From contig CM051458.1 in assembly GCA_028274465.1 (NCBI GenBank), positions 13,159,566 through 13,223,565 of the forward strand: a stretch of DNA of 64,000 nucleotides. Direction: 5' to 3'. Made by a program: the position numbers and the translations under genes. A model generated the notes under the pieces. The model searched no databases, was not told where the DNA came from, and was given only the letters and a program-made list of their open reading frames with translations. The stretch is from Plantago ovata (taxonomy: Eukaryota; Streptophyta; Magnoliopsida; Lamiales; Plantaginaceae). Positions 44,046 through 53,806 of the stretch are shown piece by piece. How positions within the stretch are numbered: the first letter of the stretch is position 1; each line of letters starts with the position of its first letter.

Positions 44046-44880
44046 TGTTGATAAGAAAAATATGTCTAGTTCGTAACGTGCGTTCCTCCACGAACTATGA
44101 AGCTTTATAAATACAAGCGTTGATAAGAGGCCGCGGTGCCAAAAGATCCGAACCTTGAATTATGTGGACCTCTAGGGCATTTTTACAAATGTGCCTAGTT
44201 CATTAAAATAACTCTTTCTAGAGAGGCGGAGATGTTGAGGTCCGGAACGGGAGTCAGAAGGACAAGGAGCATTACTCAAGTACTTAACAGGTTAGAATGT
44301 ACGAAGCTTAAATACTTGTTTGTGTTGCTTTACAATTGAATCCGGACAAGATTCTCATCACAACCACATGGAGAGAAAGGACAAGAGAAGTGTGGAAGTT
44401 TCTAGGTAACACAAGAAGCTACAGCTAAATGGGCTTGGGCCAAGCCCATGAAAGTCAACGTTGGGCCTACTCAATATATGTGGACGAATGAGAAGGTGAC
44501 AGATGGAAGCAAGAGATTGGTGCGACCTAGGGTTAGCCAACAACTATATAATGGCTCCATTTCCAAAGAAAAGGTAACTGGTATTAATTAAGTACATTTA
44601 TTACTCTAAGACAAGGAGAAGTTTCAAGCTCCTTCAAGTAAAGTCTCACACCGGCTTGACTTAGGCAAGCCGGAGATAAACCCACAACCACACGCGCCTT
44701 TTTAATCTCAGGAGCTCAATTGGACATAGAGAGGATCTGAAGACTTGGGTGCTGGCATTAGACAAAGATTCATGTGCTGTGTTAAACTATGGTGACTTAG
44801 AGAGCTTTGTAGTTCTTTGTAGTTCGAAGAGTTTTGTAATATTAGAGCGCTTGAAGTATTACTAGAATTTCACCTCTACA
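44046..44880 (+). repeat. Tat 3' LTR
   Basis: About 835 bases from a proposed TGTTGATAAG to CACCTCTACA. It is repeated directly at 31003-31813 (truncated) and inverted at 28933-29784. Confidence 0.8.
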
Positions 44881-45246
44881 AAATGTCTAAAAGTTTGGTT
44901 TGGTTTGTTTAATTTGTTGACTGAAGTTATGGTTTCAAACATTAACTAGAACAGTAAAACAAAATTTGCATTGTAAAATAACTCCAAAACTTCATTAGGT
45001 CTTTCATGATCAGTACACATAACACTGTGCAGGCATCTGCTGCAAACTTCGTTAGCTCTGAAACTTGAATAAATGCATGTGTTCGGTTTGTTGAAGTTTT
45101 CTTCTTGGCCACACAGTGCGAAAACATGCTACTCAAGTTAGCATTAACAGCTTGCTTGTGTATTCAATCCAGTTTCAGAAAAAAAATCGATCAATACATA
45201 ACAAAAGAACGAGAGGGCTTATTGATTTATTCTTAGAAATTATTAT

Positions 45247-45364
45247 TGTAAGTGTATGTGTTTTTACACTGGAGTTGACCAAGGAGTTATCCTTGGAGGT
45301 AAGTTGTCTGGTTTAACTCCTATATTTGTCAACAATACACTTAACGAATTGATATCGTGTTTTA
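45247..45364 (+). repeat. 118-bp fragment of the SIRE LTR, inverted copy
   Basis: Reverse complement of 20136-20253. It ends abruptly at GTGTTTTAC and abuts the P450 fragment. Confidence 0.92.
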
Positions 45365-45652
45365 CCATGCGATCTGAGAATGCATAATAATTTTCTTGAA
45401 GAGAAGCTCAGCAACCTTGGCTGATTGCACACCAAAGGGTTGGACATGCCAAGTTTCAGCCAGAGAACAGGTCCGTACTTGGCCCCAAGTTTATGAAGGT
45501 TCTGGTGCGGCATCATTCCGACATCCAGGATGTTCCCGATCACTGGCCAGGCAGGCGGCCCTGGTGGCCGCAGTTTGGAGGGCTTTTTCCTGAAAATAAT
45601 AGGGAAAGAAGAAAAGCTAAATAGAAACTGATTATGCACGAGAGAATTGCAA
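45365..45652 (-). pseudogene. Cytochrome P450 N-terminal fragment, main part
   Basis: Minus-strand reading shows the proline-rich hinge RPPGPPAWPVIGN, then LDVGMMPHQNLHKLGAKYGPVLWLKLG, and in a shifted frame VQSAKVAELLFKK. These match the start of an A-type (CYP71 clan) plant P450. The wording is closest in memory to CYP76A-like proteins, which is a tentative call. P450s of this kind hydroxylate small metabolites on the ER surface and often work next to terpene synthases. The hydrophobic anchor just upstream is out of frame by one base in an A run near 45597. The reading is cut at 45365 by a SIRE LTR fragment, so only about 100 of some 500 residues remain. The start codon lies across the MULE, at 52731. 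Confidence 0.85.
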
Positions 45653-45735
45653 GGAAAATATTAAACGTCGGAACATAAATTTACTAAATGTTGGAAATTT
45701 ATTGTAAATTACATAAAATATCTATAAATTTATAA
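45653..45735 (+). repeat. MULE left terminal inverted repeat
   Basis: GGAAAATATTAAACGTCGG, later ATGTTGGAAATTTATTGTAA, paired with the reverse complement of 52505-52592. Confidence 0.75.
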
Positions 45736-45911
45736 TTTTACAAATTAACCCAATACTTTTAAAATCATCACAATTCCACCTTAAATAAATCAAGCCTCTA
45801 AATCAATAACCTAATCAACATATTTCAATTCAACTTGAAGAACACACCAAGAGATATCATCAAACTCAAATCAAGGTTAGTTCTTTAAATTTTTTTTTTT
45901 TAAAAAGTATA

Positions 45912-46010
45912 TGTGTGGCGTATATGGGCGGCGAAAAACCACCGCCGCCCATATTAAGGCCGAGCAGCCGCGGCTGCTCGGCCGGAACAGCAGGCCGCTG
46001 CCTGCTGTGT
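45912..46010. repeat. MULE left subterminal GC palindromes
   Basis: ATATGGGCGGCG pairs with CCGCCGCCCATAT; a GGCCGAGCAGC/GCTGCTCGGCC palindrome follows, then CAGCAGGCCGCTGCCTGCTG. The following (TA)n run is at 46049-46080. Confidence 0.85.
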
Positions 46011-46045
46011 CTTTTTAATTTTTTTATTTTTTTAATTTTTTTTTG

Positions 46046-46083
<38 letters not shown>

Positions 46084-46285
46084 AATTACATCAAACTTCA
46101 ACTTGTTATATTAATTGATCTTCATATTTTATTGATGCACACATTTCTCATGTCCCCTTATAATTTGATAATAAATTAATTGACTTGTTGTATATATACG
46201 TAGTTGTAGAGATATTGATTGTTCATTCTAATCTTACTTTGTTGTATTTATAGATGGATAAGGGTGAAAGAAGGATATTGGGAAG

Positions 46286-48374
46286 ATGTTGGTGTTGGAC
46301 GCTTGCAAGGAAGGGTTGTTACTCAATCAAACCGTAAGCGTGCAGAAGAAGGATGTAGGCTTCCTGTTTGAGGCCAAAGCAAGGGCTACGAGGGATGACA
46401 TGGAGCAGGAAACTGAGAGTACCCAAGTGCATGAACAGTCTGCACGTGCAACTGAGACCATGGTGGATAGTTCCGATGATGATGATACTTCGATATCTAG
46501 TAGTACACTTAAAGATATGGAGAGAGATGCATATCTTGATAACCTTCGCAGTAAAGGTAAAGGGATTAATCGCCATGAGATTGCTAGTGATGAGGAAGAC
46601 GATGAAGAAACTTATGATAATTTGCAAGGTAATTCAATTTCTTGTGATTTTATCAGTTAATATTGTTTAGGTTCTCTTTTTAATTTTTACTTTATTTAGG
46701 GCCGAGAGAACATATTCATGGTGACATGGAGGGTAATGTGCATGGTAGCCCGATGAGTTTGGGAGTTGATGGAGGGCCAGTACTAAAGGAGTTATTGCCT
46801 TCGTTCAAACACCATATTGCATACCAAATATGGCATAAGAGGGAGGTCAGTCAATTTTATGTTTGTGAGACTTGGATTATTATGTTGGTCACATAATATT
46901 TAATATTGTTGTAACATGTTTTGTTTTTTTATAGGTCCTTAGGTGCTTGCATTGTCATTCAAGACATGCAAGATCAAAGAATCTCTCTATCCCAGAAAAG
47001 ACGCAAATTATAATGTATTGACATGGTTGAAGGAAAGTAGGCTATACCACCTGAAGGACTGTATGTACAAGTCTATTGACCACGCTCTTATATCAGCTTT
47101 TGTTGAGAGATGGCAGCCTGAGACCAACTCCTTTCACATGCCATTCGGTGAGATGACCATCACTTTACACGATGTATGGTATATTCTACAGATCCCCGTG
47201 ACTGGTAAGCCTGTGATTTCTAGTCGCACGACTGAGGGTTTGATGACAGATATGGGACTTCTGCTGGAATTGCCTTTGGATGACAAATTGGGAATGGAAC
47301 TTGGTTGGAAGCATGGTCGGTGTGGGTTTGATGTATTGGAGAAGCGCCTAAAACAGGGTAATTTGAACAACAACTCTGTATTTTCAACGTACTTGTTGTG
47401 GCTCCTTGGCACGACATTGTTCGTTGATAAGACAAACACTCTTATCCACGCCGGTTTTCTAGAGTTTCTACATGAAAGTGATGGTGTTCAGAACTATGCA
47501 TGGGGTGCAGCTACATTGGCCAACTTGTACAGACAACTCGGAGAGGCATCACGAGCTGGTTGCAACAACATTGCTGGTTGTCTCACACTTCTACAGGTTA
47601 GTGTCAGCGTCAGTGCTTTTTATCTAATGTTGTCGTTATAATACTTATTATTGAATTAACATACAATGCATTAATTACAGGCTTGGATTTATGAATACTT
47701 CCCGCCTTTTCGTCCAAGGGGAAGAACAGAATGTGGTAGATGGTCCTTGGGCAAAAAGATGGATACCGTCCCCAAACCGACTAGCTGAGCAGGAATCATT
47801 ACTGAAGTCTATCCGTATTCAGTTGGACGAGTTGCGTGCCAACCATGTAAGTTTCCTAGTTTACTTGAATTCTGACTTTAGTTCTGTTTGAATATTATCG
47901 TCAAATGTACAATTTTGTTTCGTACTCAGGTGAACTGGACACCATTTGGGGACAACCCTTCCCAGGAAGTTCCGATAACACTGTTTGAGGGTATTCTACA
48001 TTGTCGGAGTTACACCGAGCCATATATGCCAGATCGTGTCATGAGACAGTTTGGATATGGACAGTCTATTCCATTCGCACCAATTCATCCAGTAAAAGCT
48101 GTGAGGACAGAGACACCACGTCAATACATTCTGGAACACCATGTCGACCGAACCATGTTTTTGAAATGGCGGAGCCACTTATGCAACCTATCACAGAGGT
48201 AACTATGACTACATGCAAATTTAAATGGTCTATTTAAAATTTTCATTTGAAGACCATTATGACTAACTATATGTATCTTAATCTTTCAGGTCTGTGAGGC
48301 TTAATACATTTCAAATTGAGAGTGATACTACTGATTACCTACTTTGGTATATTCTAGGACACATCCCAAGGTAA
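46286..48374 (+). pseudogene. Plant mobile domain (PMD, MAIN/MAIL1-like) protein carried by the MULE
   Basis: Approximate exons: 46286-46628 (acidic Ser/Asp-rich N terminus), 46701-46844, 46935-47595, 47682-47848, 47930-48200 and 48291-48374. The PMD core has YHLKDCMYKSIDHALISAFVE, RWQPETNSFHMPFGEMTITL, HDVWYILQIPV, later YAWGAATLANLYRQL, VNWTPFG, EPYMPDRVMRQFGYGQSIP and VDRTMFLKW. The final exon gives YLLWYILGH. Host PMD proteins act in silencing and meristem stability; transposon-borne relatives are known in plants. At least two frame changes are needed (near 46985 and within the 47682-47848 exon), so it is probably non-functional. It faces the transposase gene tail to tail. Confidence 0.75.
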
Positions 48375-48885
48375 ATAGAGAGGTTGTCCAGAATGCAGTT
48401 CAGGATAAGAATTCTGAAGCGGAATTGCTTATGACTATCACGGATATGGTCGCCCCATTCCATCCGTAGACCAATCCATCTCCCACTTATGATGACATGA
48501 AAAACCTTGTGCATCAACTGTCCCGTATGCTAGTCAAGAAGCCTCGTAGGATAGTTGATTAGGCACTACAATGACCGTGTCTTTTATGTTTTAGTTTAAT
48601 TTGTGTTCCGGATACTCGAACCCTTTGACGTTTGTGTTTTTCTATGTGTTTGTTTTGGACCTAAATTATTATTTTTGGATGTTAGTTTATGTTTGTGAGA
48701 CTTGAATTATTATTCTATGGGTGTTTCGAATGTTAGTTTGTGTTATTGCAATGCCACTATTTTACAAAAACTAACCACAAAAATAAATAATGGGGATTCT
48801 AAATAATTAGGAAAATTGTATAAGATATTGCAATCATAAATCAGAAATGTGAAAAGCTATTCTATGAAAAACTAACAAGAATTCA
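48375..48885. other. Spacer between the convergent MULE genes
   Basis: About 510 bases where the plus- and minus-strand genes end. It presumably holds both 3' untranslated regions. No other gene is seen. Confidence 0.6.
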
Positions 48886-49612
48886 TCATACTTTCCCTCT
48901 CTCTACATACCAATCTTTCCAATGAGCTACCTGTGGCACCCTATGATATTTCCAAAAAATGATGAAGTTCCCGATCGGGGCTCCTGGGTCCACGTGTATC
49001 ACAAAGAAGTGGTTGCTGCTCATACCAATTGACCATTCTTCTGCGGGTGGATCTGGTCGTGGGTGTTCTGGATCAGCGCGCGATTCCCATGGTACGAATG
49101 TATAGCTACTATCTGCACGGTAACAATGGATAACTTTCTGATACTTAGTCGCAACTGCTAGACCGAGTTCTGTCATACTCAACCAGTTAGGTTTATCGCA
49201 TCCCCCAACAAAATGAGTCAAACTAATAATTTGCCTTTGGTATTCAACACAACCTCCTGCAGATCAAGTCAAATAACAATTGAAAGTTTCATATTTATAT
49301 TATATAATAAATAGCATTATGTACATGTTTCAATGAAATAAAAATAGAAAAAAATTATGAGAAGGAAGCCAACATACCTGCAATGGCTATATACTTGTCT
49401 TTGTAGAGTCTCATCTCTTGAATTATGTCCAGACGCACTTGAACCCATTTTTCCTGTGTCCCGTACCTATAGTGGGCTAGTGCTCGGTACCCACAATTCT
49501 CATCAGAGTCAACATTCAACCATCCTGTGATATAGTCTGCTAAACGAACCGGCATCCATGAGCTATATTCAAAGTTGAACAGTTGTTTCGTAGCCTTTTC
49601 CTTCTCATTCAT
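48886..49612 (-). pseudogene. OTU-like cysteine protease domain at the end of the MULE transposase gene
   Basis: Two exons with an intron at about 49374-49262. The first has VDSDENCGYRALAHYRYG, where D-x-x-C carries the candidate catalytic Asp and Cys of OTU proteases. The second has LTHFVGGCDKPNWLSMTELG, a TFVPW-like strand, and SSNHFFVIHVD with the candidate His. OTU enzymes cleave ubiquitin chains, and several plant MULE transposase genes carry such a domain. It follows the transposase through a Lys/Asp/Glu-rich linker in another frame. Whether it was ever fused to or made separately from the transposase cannot be settled here. Confidence 0.75.
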
Positions 49613-49860
49613 CTTGTCCTTTTGATTCTTCTCATCTTTCTGATCCTCTTCTCATCCTTCTTCTTTTCATTCTTATCTTTCTTCTCATTTTTCTTCTCAT
49701 CTTTCTGATCCTTCTTCTCATCCTTCTTCCTTTTATTCTTATCTTTCTTCATTTTCTTCTCATCTTTCTGATCTTTCTTGTCATCCTTCTTCTTTTCCTT
49801 CTTATCTTTCTTTTCATTCTTATCTTTCTTCTCATCTCTTCTTCTCCTTCTCATATTCAC
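49613..49860 (-). repeat. Lys/Asp/Glu/Asn-rich coding repeat between transposase and OTU domain
   Basis: Minus strand reads tandem variants of DEKKDKNEKK and KDQKDEKK over about 80 residues. DNA is a TCTTTCTTCTCATCTTTC-type repeat, prone to length change, which explains the frame changes around it. Confidence 0.85.
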
Positions 49861-51715
49861 TTTGGTATCTTTTCCCCTCAGCGTTAGGAGGTCGTCCTTT
49901 GTGCTTATGATGAATTGGCTCTTCAAATGTGGTTGACGCGGGGAACCTCATTTCATGGATATATTGAGATAACATCCTCTTCTGCACGTCAGATGCACTT
50001 TCCTTGAAGCCTCTGAATGCTTCGTCACATATATCATCAACAGTGGCTTTTCTGGAATCATCCCAAGAATATTTCTTATCCAAATCAAAGTTTTCCAGAA
50101 TGGGTGAATATCAATTGGGTCGATTGGAGTATATTCATCTTCAAGCTTCTTCATGTGGCATGCACACATCAACCCATGTGTGCTGCGTAACTCACATATA
50201 CAAATAGGAGCATCACCCCCGCTACATTTTGCGTCATAGCATCTTTTATTCCACTCCTCTAACTCGTTAGCCATCAACTGTATTGCATCATGCGAAACAA
50301 TCCCACCAAGCCTTCGAAACAACAAATTTGCTCTACAATGATGAGACTCCTTCGTTCTATTCAGCTCGAAATCAGATCTAATATGATTCAATTCATCTTC
50401 AACAATCTCGTGGATCTTCAAAAAAATGGTAGGAAAATTACTCCTCGCATTTCTAATCCAGGACTTCAGTTGAGCATGCGCACTTTCTACCCTGCAATAA
50501 TATTAAAGATTGCATAATTGAATATGATAAATTTATGCAAGTGGTGTGCTTTTACGATAATGAAAGGACAATAGTAAATTAAGAAAATTGAGTCAATGGT
50601 ACCTGTTGGTTGTTTGAGTTCCAAAATGTAGATATTTTCTTGTCCAGTACGACACAAAATTTTCATGATGCGGATCACACCATGTCTTCTTGACATACTC
50701 TCCAAATAGTGGTAAGAATCTCCAAGTATAAAGTAGCTCATCCACATGTTTTTCATATTCATCAACACTTTGTGAGTTCACAACCTTCTTCCACCTTGCC
50801 CTAACTGCCCTCTCATACTTTCGACTTCCAGAGTGTTTAACAAAATTCTTATGTACACATTCTGAAATGTGTCGCCTACAAAGTAGACGACCACTCTCTG
50901 GAAAAACAGTATCAATGGCGTTCATAAGGGCTTGCTCTCTATCTGTAACAAAAACACCTGGATACTCAACAGCACTAAAAAATTTCTTCAACTCTCTCAT
51001 TATCCACACATAGCTATCCTCCTTTTCATGGTAGATGCATGCAAATGCAACATGAAAATTCTTACCGGTTGGCAATAAACCCATCACTTGAACCAAAGGC
51101 ATATTATATAGATTTGTTGCATATGTGGCATCCAAGAGAATAACATAAGGATATAGTCGAACCAAATCAACGCTATGATGGTGAGCAAAAAAAACTTCAC
51201 CAACATGATTATTACCTGGTTCCTTTCGCTCATTATGATAGTAATGGTGATCGGAGAGTAACTTCAGAAAGTATTGCATCGTGGTTAGCCCATCCCTATC
51301 CTTGTTCTTGTTTTTGTGAATTGCATTGTACACATGTCTGATGTTGCTCACATTATCTTTATTCAACAACTTTACCTCTTGCAGGATACTCTTTGGCTTC
51401 GTTCGAGTCATATACAACTTATGTATGTGTTCTAGCTCCGGTTCGCTCAACTTTGCCGCCGATGTATGCCAATTAGGGTGCTTCCCAAGTGCATGGTTAT
51501 GCCTCTCTATTCTCGCTTGTGCGTACAACCCATGGACCATTATCACAATTTCTTTTTAGTTTCAACTGAAAGGGACATTCATTCTTCTTCGTCCCACTTG
51601 AATGGCGACTCACAACATTGACATTTTTACTCGTCGTCGCTCTGTACTTCCCACTACGTTCACAACCAAGGTAAATCCGATTTGCATGTGCTGTGACAAC
51701 TGTGAAGTACATGTG
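49832..51715 (-). pseudogene. MULE transposase with FAR1-type N-terminal finger and SWIM zinc finger, broken
   Basis: The N-terminal WRKY-GCM1/FAR1-type part (YLGCERSGKYR, NECPFQLKLKR) leads in a shifted frame to RHNHALGKHPNW. The DDE core follows: D in VILLDATYATNLYNMPLVQV, D in GVFVTDREQALMNAID and E in VESAHAQLKSW. An intron at about 50603-50493 separates the last E from the rest. The SWIM finger reads ICICELRSTHGLMCACHM. The tail KHKGRPPN looks like an AT-hook. Frame changes lie near 51510 and near 50090. It would bind the TIRs and excise the element. All three acidic residues are kept, but the reading frame is not. Confidence 0.88.
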
Positions 51716-51959
51716 ATTTCCCGACCAATTCGCCTAACTTCATCTTCTGCGGCTATTCTTGTAGAAATTCTCCAAGACTATTGAACAAGTAATTCATGTC
51801 ATCATACATATGATCTTGCTCCTTATCATTCCCATCATCATTAACCAAAAATAAAAATGTATACTAATCAATAAATTGATATATGAGATAAATACGTACA
51901 TTTGTTCTAATAATTTGTAAAAAAAAAAAACAGAAGCAACAACATATATATCATAAATG

Positions 51960-52280
51960 AAAATCAAATGTGTGCATCAATAAAATATGAAGATCAATTA
52001 ATATAACAAGTTGAAGTTTGATGTAATTGGATATATATATAGATATATTATATATATCGATATATATAATCTATATATATATATATATATATATCTATAT
52101 ATATCTATATTATATATATATATATATAATATATATATATTATATATAGCAAAAAAATAAAAAAAATTATAAAAAAAAATTAAATACGGGATTATCCCTG
52201 CGCGCAGAGCAGCAGCCAGCAGCGCGCCTGCTGCTAGCGATTAGCAGCAGGCTAGCTTGCCTGCTGCGGGTTTATAAAAA
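51960..52280. repeat. MULE right subterminal region: shared segment, TA run and GC palindromes
   Basis: 51960-52030 is the inverted copy of 46081-46150. A TA-rich run (52030-52148) follows. Then CTGC-rich palindromes (GCAGCAGGCTAGC, TGCTGCTAGCGATTAGCAGC) at about 52195-52270 differ from those on the left side. Confidence 0.85.
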
Positions 52281-52504
52281 AAAAAAAAAAAAAGGCTTAA
52301 CCACAAAAATCAGTAATCTTTACCTCATATTTTCATACTTCGACCACCTTCTTCAGTCCAAGGTGGCCATTCCATGTTGAAATTTTGTATTCAGAAGAGA
52401 TTGTTCTGCAAGAATTTGTTGTGGAGAAGGAAGTAATGAACGTATGAAACTGTGTTGTTTAGTTGTAATTTGTGTGTATTTATGTATTTAATAAATTTAT
52501 GACT

Positions 52505-52592
52505 TATTGTAAAATATAAAAATAAGGTATTTTTTGCAAATTACTAATAAATTTCCAACGTTTATAAAATTGCTACTACGTTTAACAAGCCC
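52505..52592 (-). repeat. MULE right terminal inverted repeat
   Basis: Reverse complement reads GTTAAACGTAGTAGC and AACGTTGGAAATTTATTAGT, matching the left end. The outermost bases may be lost in the gap. Confidence 0.75.
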
Positions 52593-52692
52593 NNNNNNNN
52601 NNNNNNNNNNNNNNNNNNNNNNNNNNNNNNNNNNNNNNNNNNNNNNNNNNNNNNNNNNNNNNNNNNNNNNNNNNNNNNNNNNNNNNNNNNNN
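52593..52692. other. Assembly gap, 100 N
   Basis: A block of exactly 100 N, a usual placeholder for an unknown gap size, at the MULE right end. An ORF drawn through it is meaningless. Confidence 0.98.
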
Positions 52693-52731
52693 GCATGAGA
52701 AAATTGCAAAATCAGTTGAAGTGATCATCAT
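52693..52731 (-). pseudogene. Cytochrome P450 first codons, cut off from the rest by the MULE
   Basis: Minus strand starts ATGATGATC and reads MMITSTDFAIFSC up to the gap. Across the MULE, the 45365-45652 fragment opens with IISFYLAFLLSLL just after the duplicated 17 bases, giving a continuous hydrophobic membrane anchor before the PPGPP hinge. This fit supports both the scaffold order and the insertion of the MULE into the first P450 exon. Confidence 0.75.
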
Positions 52732-53734
52732 TGTATTATTGGTTAGTTTGCTTCATTTCCTCTATAGCTCTCTCTCCTTATAGCACCCACTCATGACTTT
52801 CCCTGTCGTTTTCATGTTCTTTATTGATTTCTTTTATGTTCGAATTAATATGAAATTATTCCCATGAGAATCTTAGGCAATTAATGGAGTAATAGTAATA
52901 CTTGAACAAACTAGTTTATAAGAATGAGACACATGGTGACAGATAATATTCAACCATTCAGGCTGTACGTGTGTAATGTATATAAGAAATTAATTAATTC
53001 CGATAATGACAAATTGAATCCAAAAATTAAATTTATTAGAAAATACTATAGTACTAGCTAGGGAGTACTATAATACTGAAAGATTGACAAACTTTCCGAA
53101 AAGGAATCAAAATTTCATGAGCTTGGGGGGTGATTATTAGATCGGACATTCAAACGGGACCGGACCCCAAAAAATGTTTGAACTTGTTCAGCTTGTTTGG
53201 CTTAGAGTTATGGAGAGGGCTTTTGAATAGTAACCCGAGAGGTGAATAGTATTTAATGTTGAGAGGGGTTTGTGAAATTAGTTTTGGGTTTCAGTTAGTA
53301 AAAGATAGTAGGATATAGGGGGAATATTAATAGGAGTGATGATGAGAGGTGATGATTGGATGATTAAATGATTGCTTAGTTATAGTTAGTTAAGGTTAGT
53401 TGTATTGGAATTGTGGGAGAATGTATTGAAAATTGAGTAGATTTGGTTGGGAATTGTATTTTTTATATTAGATGAAATAATATGAAAGGTAATAGAGTAA
53501 AAATAAAATCTGAATGTACAAAATATCTGTTCTAATTTCCCTTTTTTTACTATTATTAATTTTTTTTTTTTACAAACTGAGGATGGATAAAATTATTTAA
53601 TTGCTTACGCAAAAAATTATTTCACACGAAATATGAATTATTATATATGATTACATTAATCATACAACAGTATGTCTGCTACAACACGTTGTCCAACAAT
53701 ACATATACGAAATAGTTTGACTCGTCCGAACCAG

Positions 53735-53806
<72 letters not shown>

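Larger units (their letters stand above)
31003..44880 (+). mobile_element. Tat-type Ty3/Gypsy LTR retrotransposon with antisense gene
   Basis: Order: 5' LTR lacking about its first 40 bases (31003-31813), primer-binding site TGGCGCCGCCTGTGGG, gag, protease, reverse transcriptase, RNase H and integrase on the plus strand, 111-bp tandem repeats, an antisense multi-exon gene (42975-39743), and a full 3' LTR ending at 44880. Lack of a chromodomain, gag sequence (FCCK-type FYCKFHIGKGHDTEDCMWL), and antisense cargo before the 3' LTR point to the Tat branch. Maize Grande, a Tat relative, carries an antisense gene in this place. Because the left side is a mirror of the right, the true 5' host flank is missing. 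Confidence 0.88.
42836..45364 (+). repeat. Right arm of large inverted duplication
   Basis: Reverse complement of the left arm (20136-20388 joined to 28700-31002), without the Athila insertion. From inside out it holds the antisense gene start, its promoter, the Tat 3' LTR, the host flank (44881-45246) and 118 bases of the SIRE LTR (45247-45364). Confidence 0.9.
45653..52592. mobile_element. Mutator-like element (MULE) with transposase-OTU gene and plant mobile domain gene
   Basis: Both ends share inverted TTAAACGT...TTGGAAATTTATT sequence (left about 45653-45735, right about 52505-52592). Further in, each side has GC-rich palindromes, a T-rich stretch, a TA run and a 70-base segment (46081-46150 and 51960-52030) that are inverted copies. 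The two genes converge: plant mobile domain on plus (46286-48374), transposase plus OTU on minus (51715-48886). Near-identical 17-base flanks (45636-45652 and 52693-52709) look like the target duplication, though 9-11 bp is usual for MULEs. The right terminus touches a 100-N gap. Genes are broken, so the copy is probably dead. Confidence 0.85.

Noticed and set aside
52497-52709. ORF across the assembly gap
   Set aside because: Half of it is undefined sequence.
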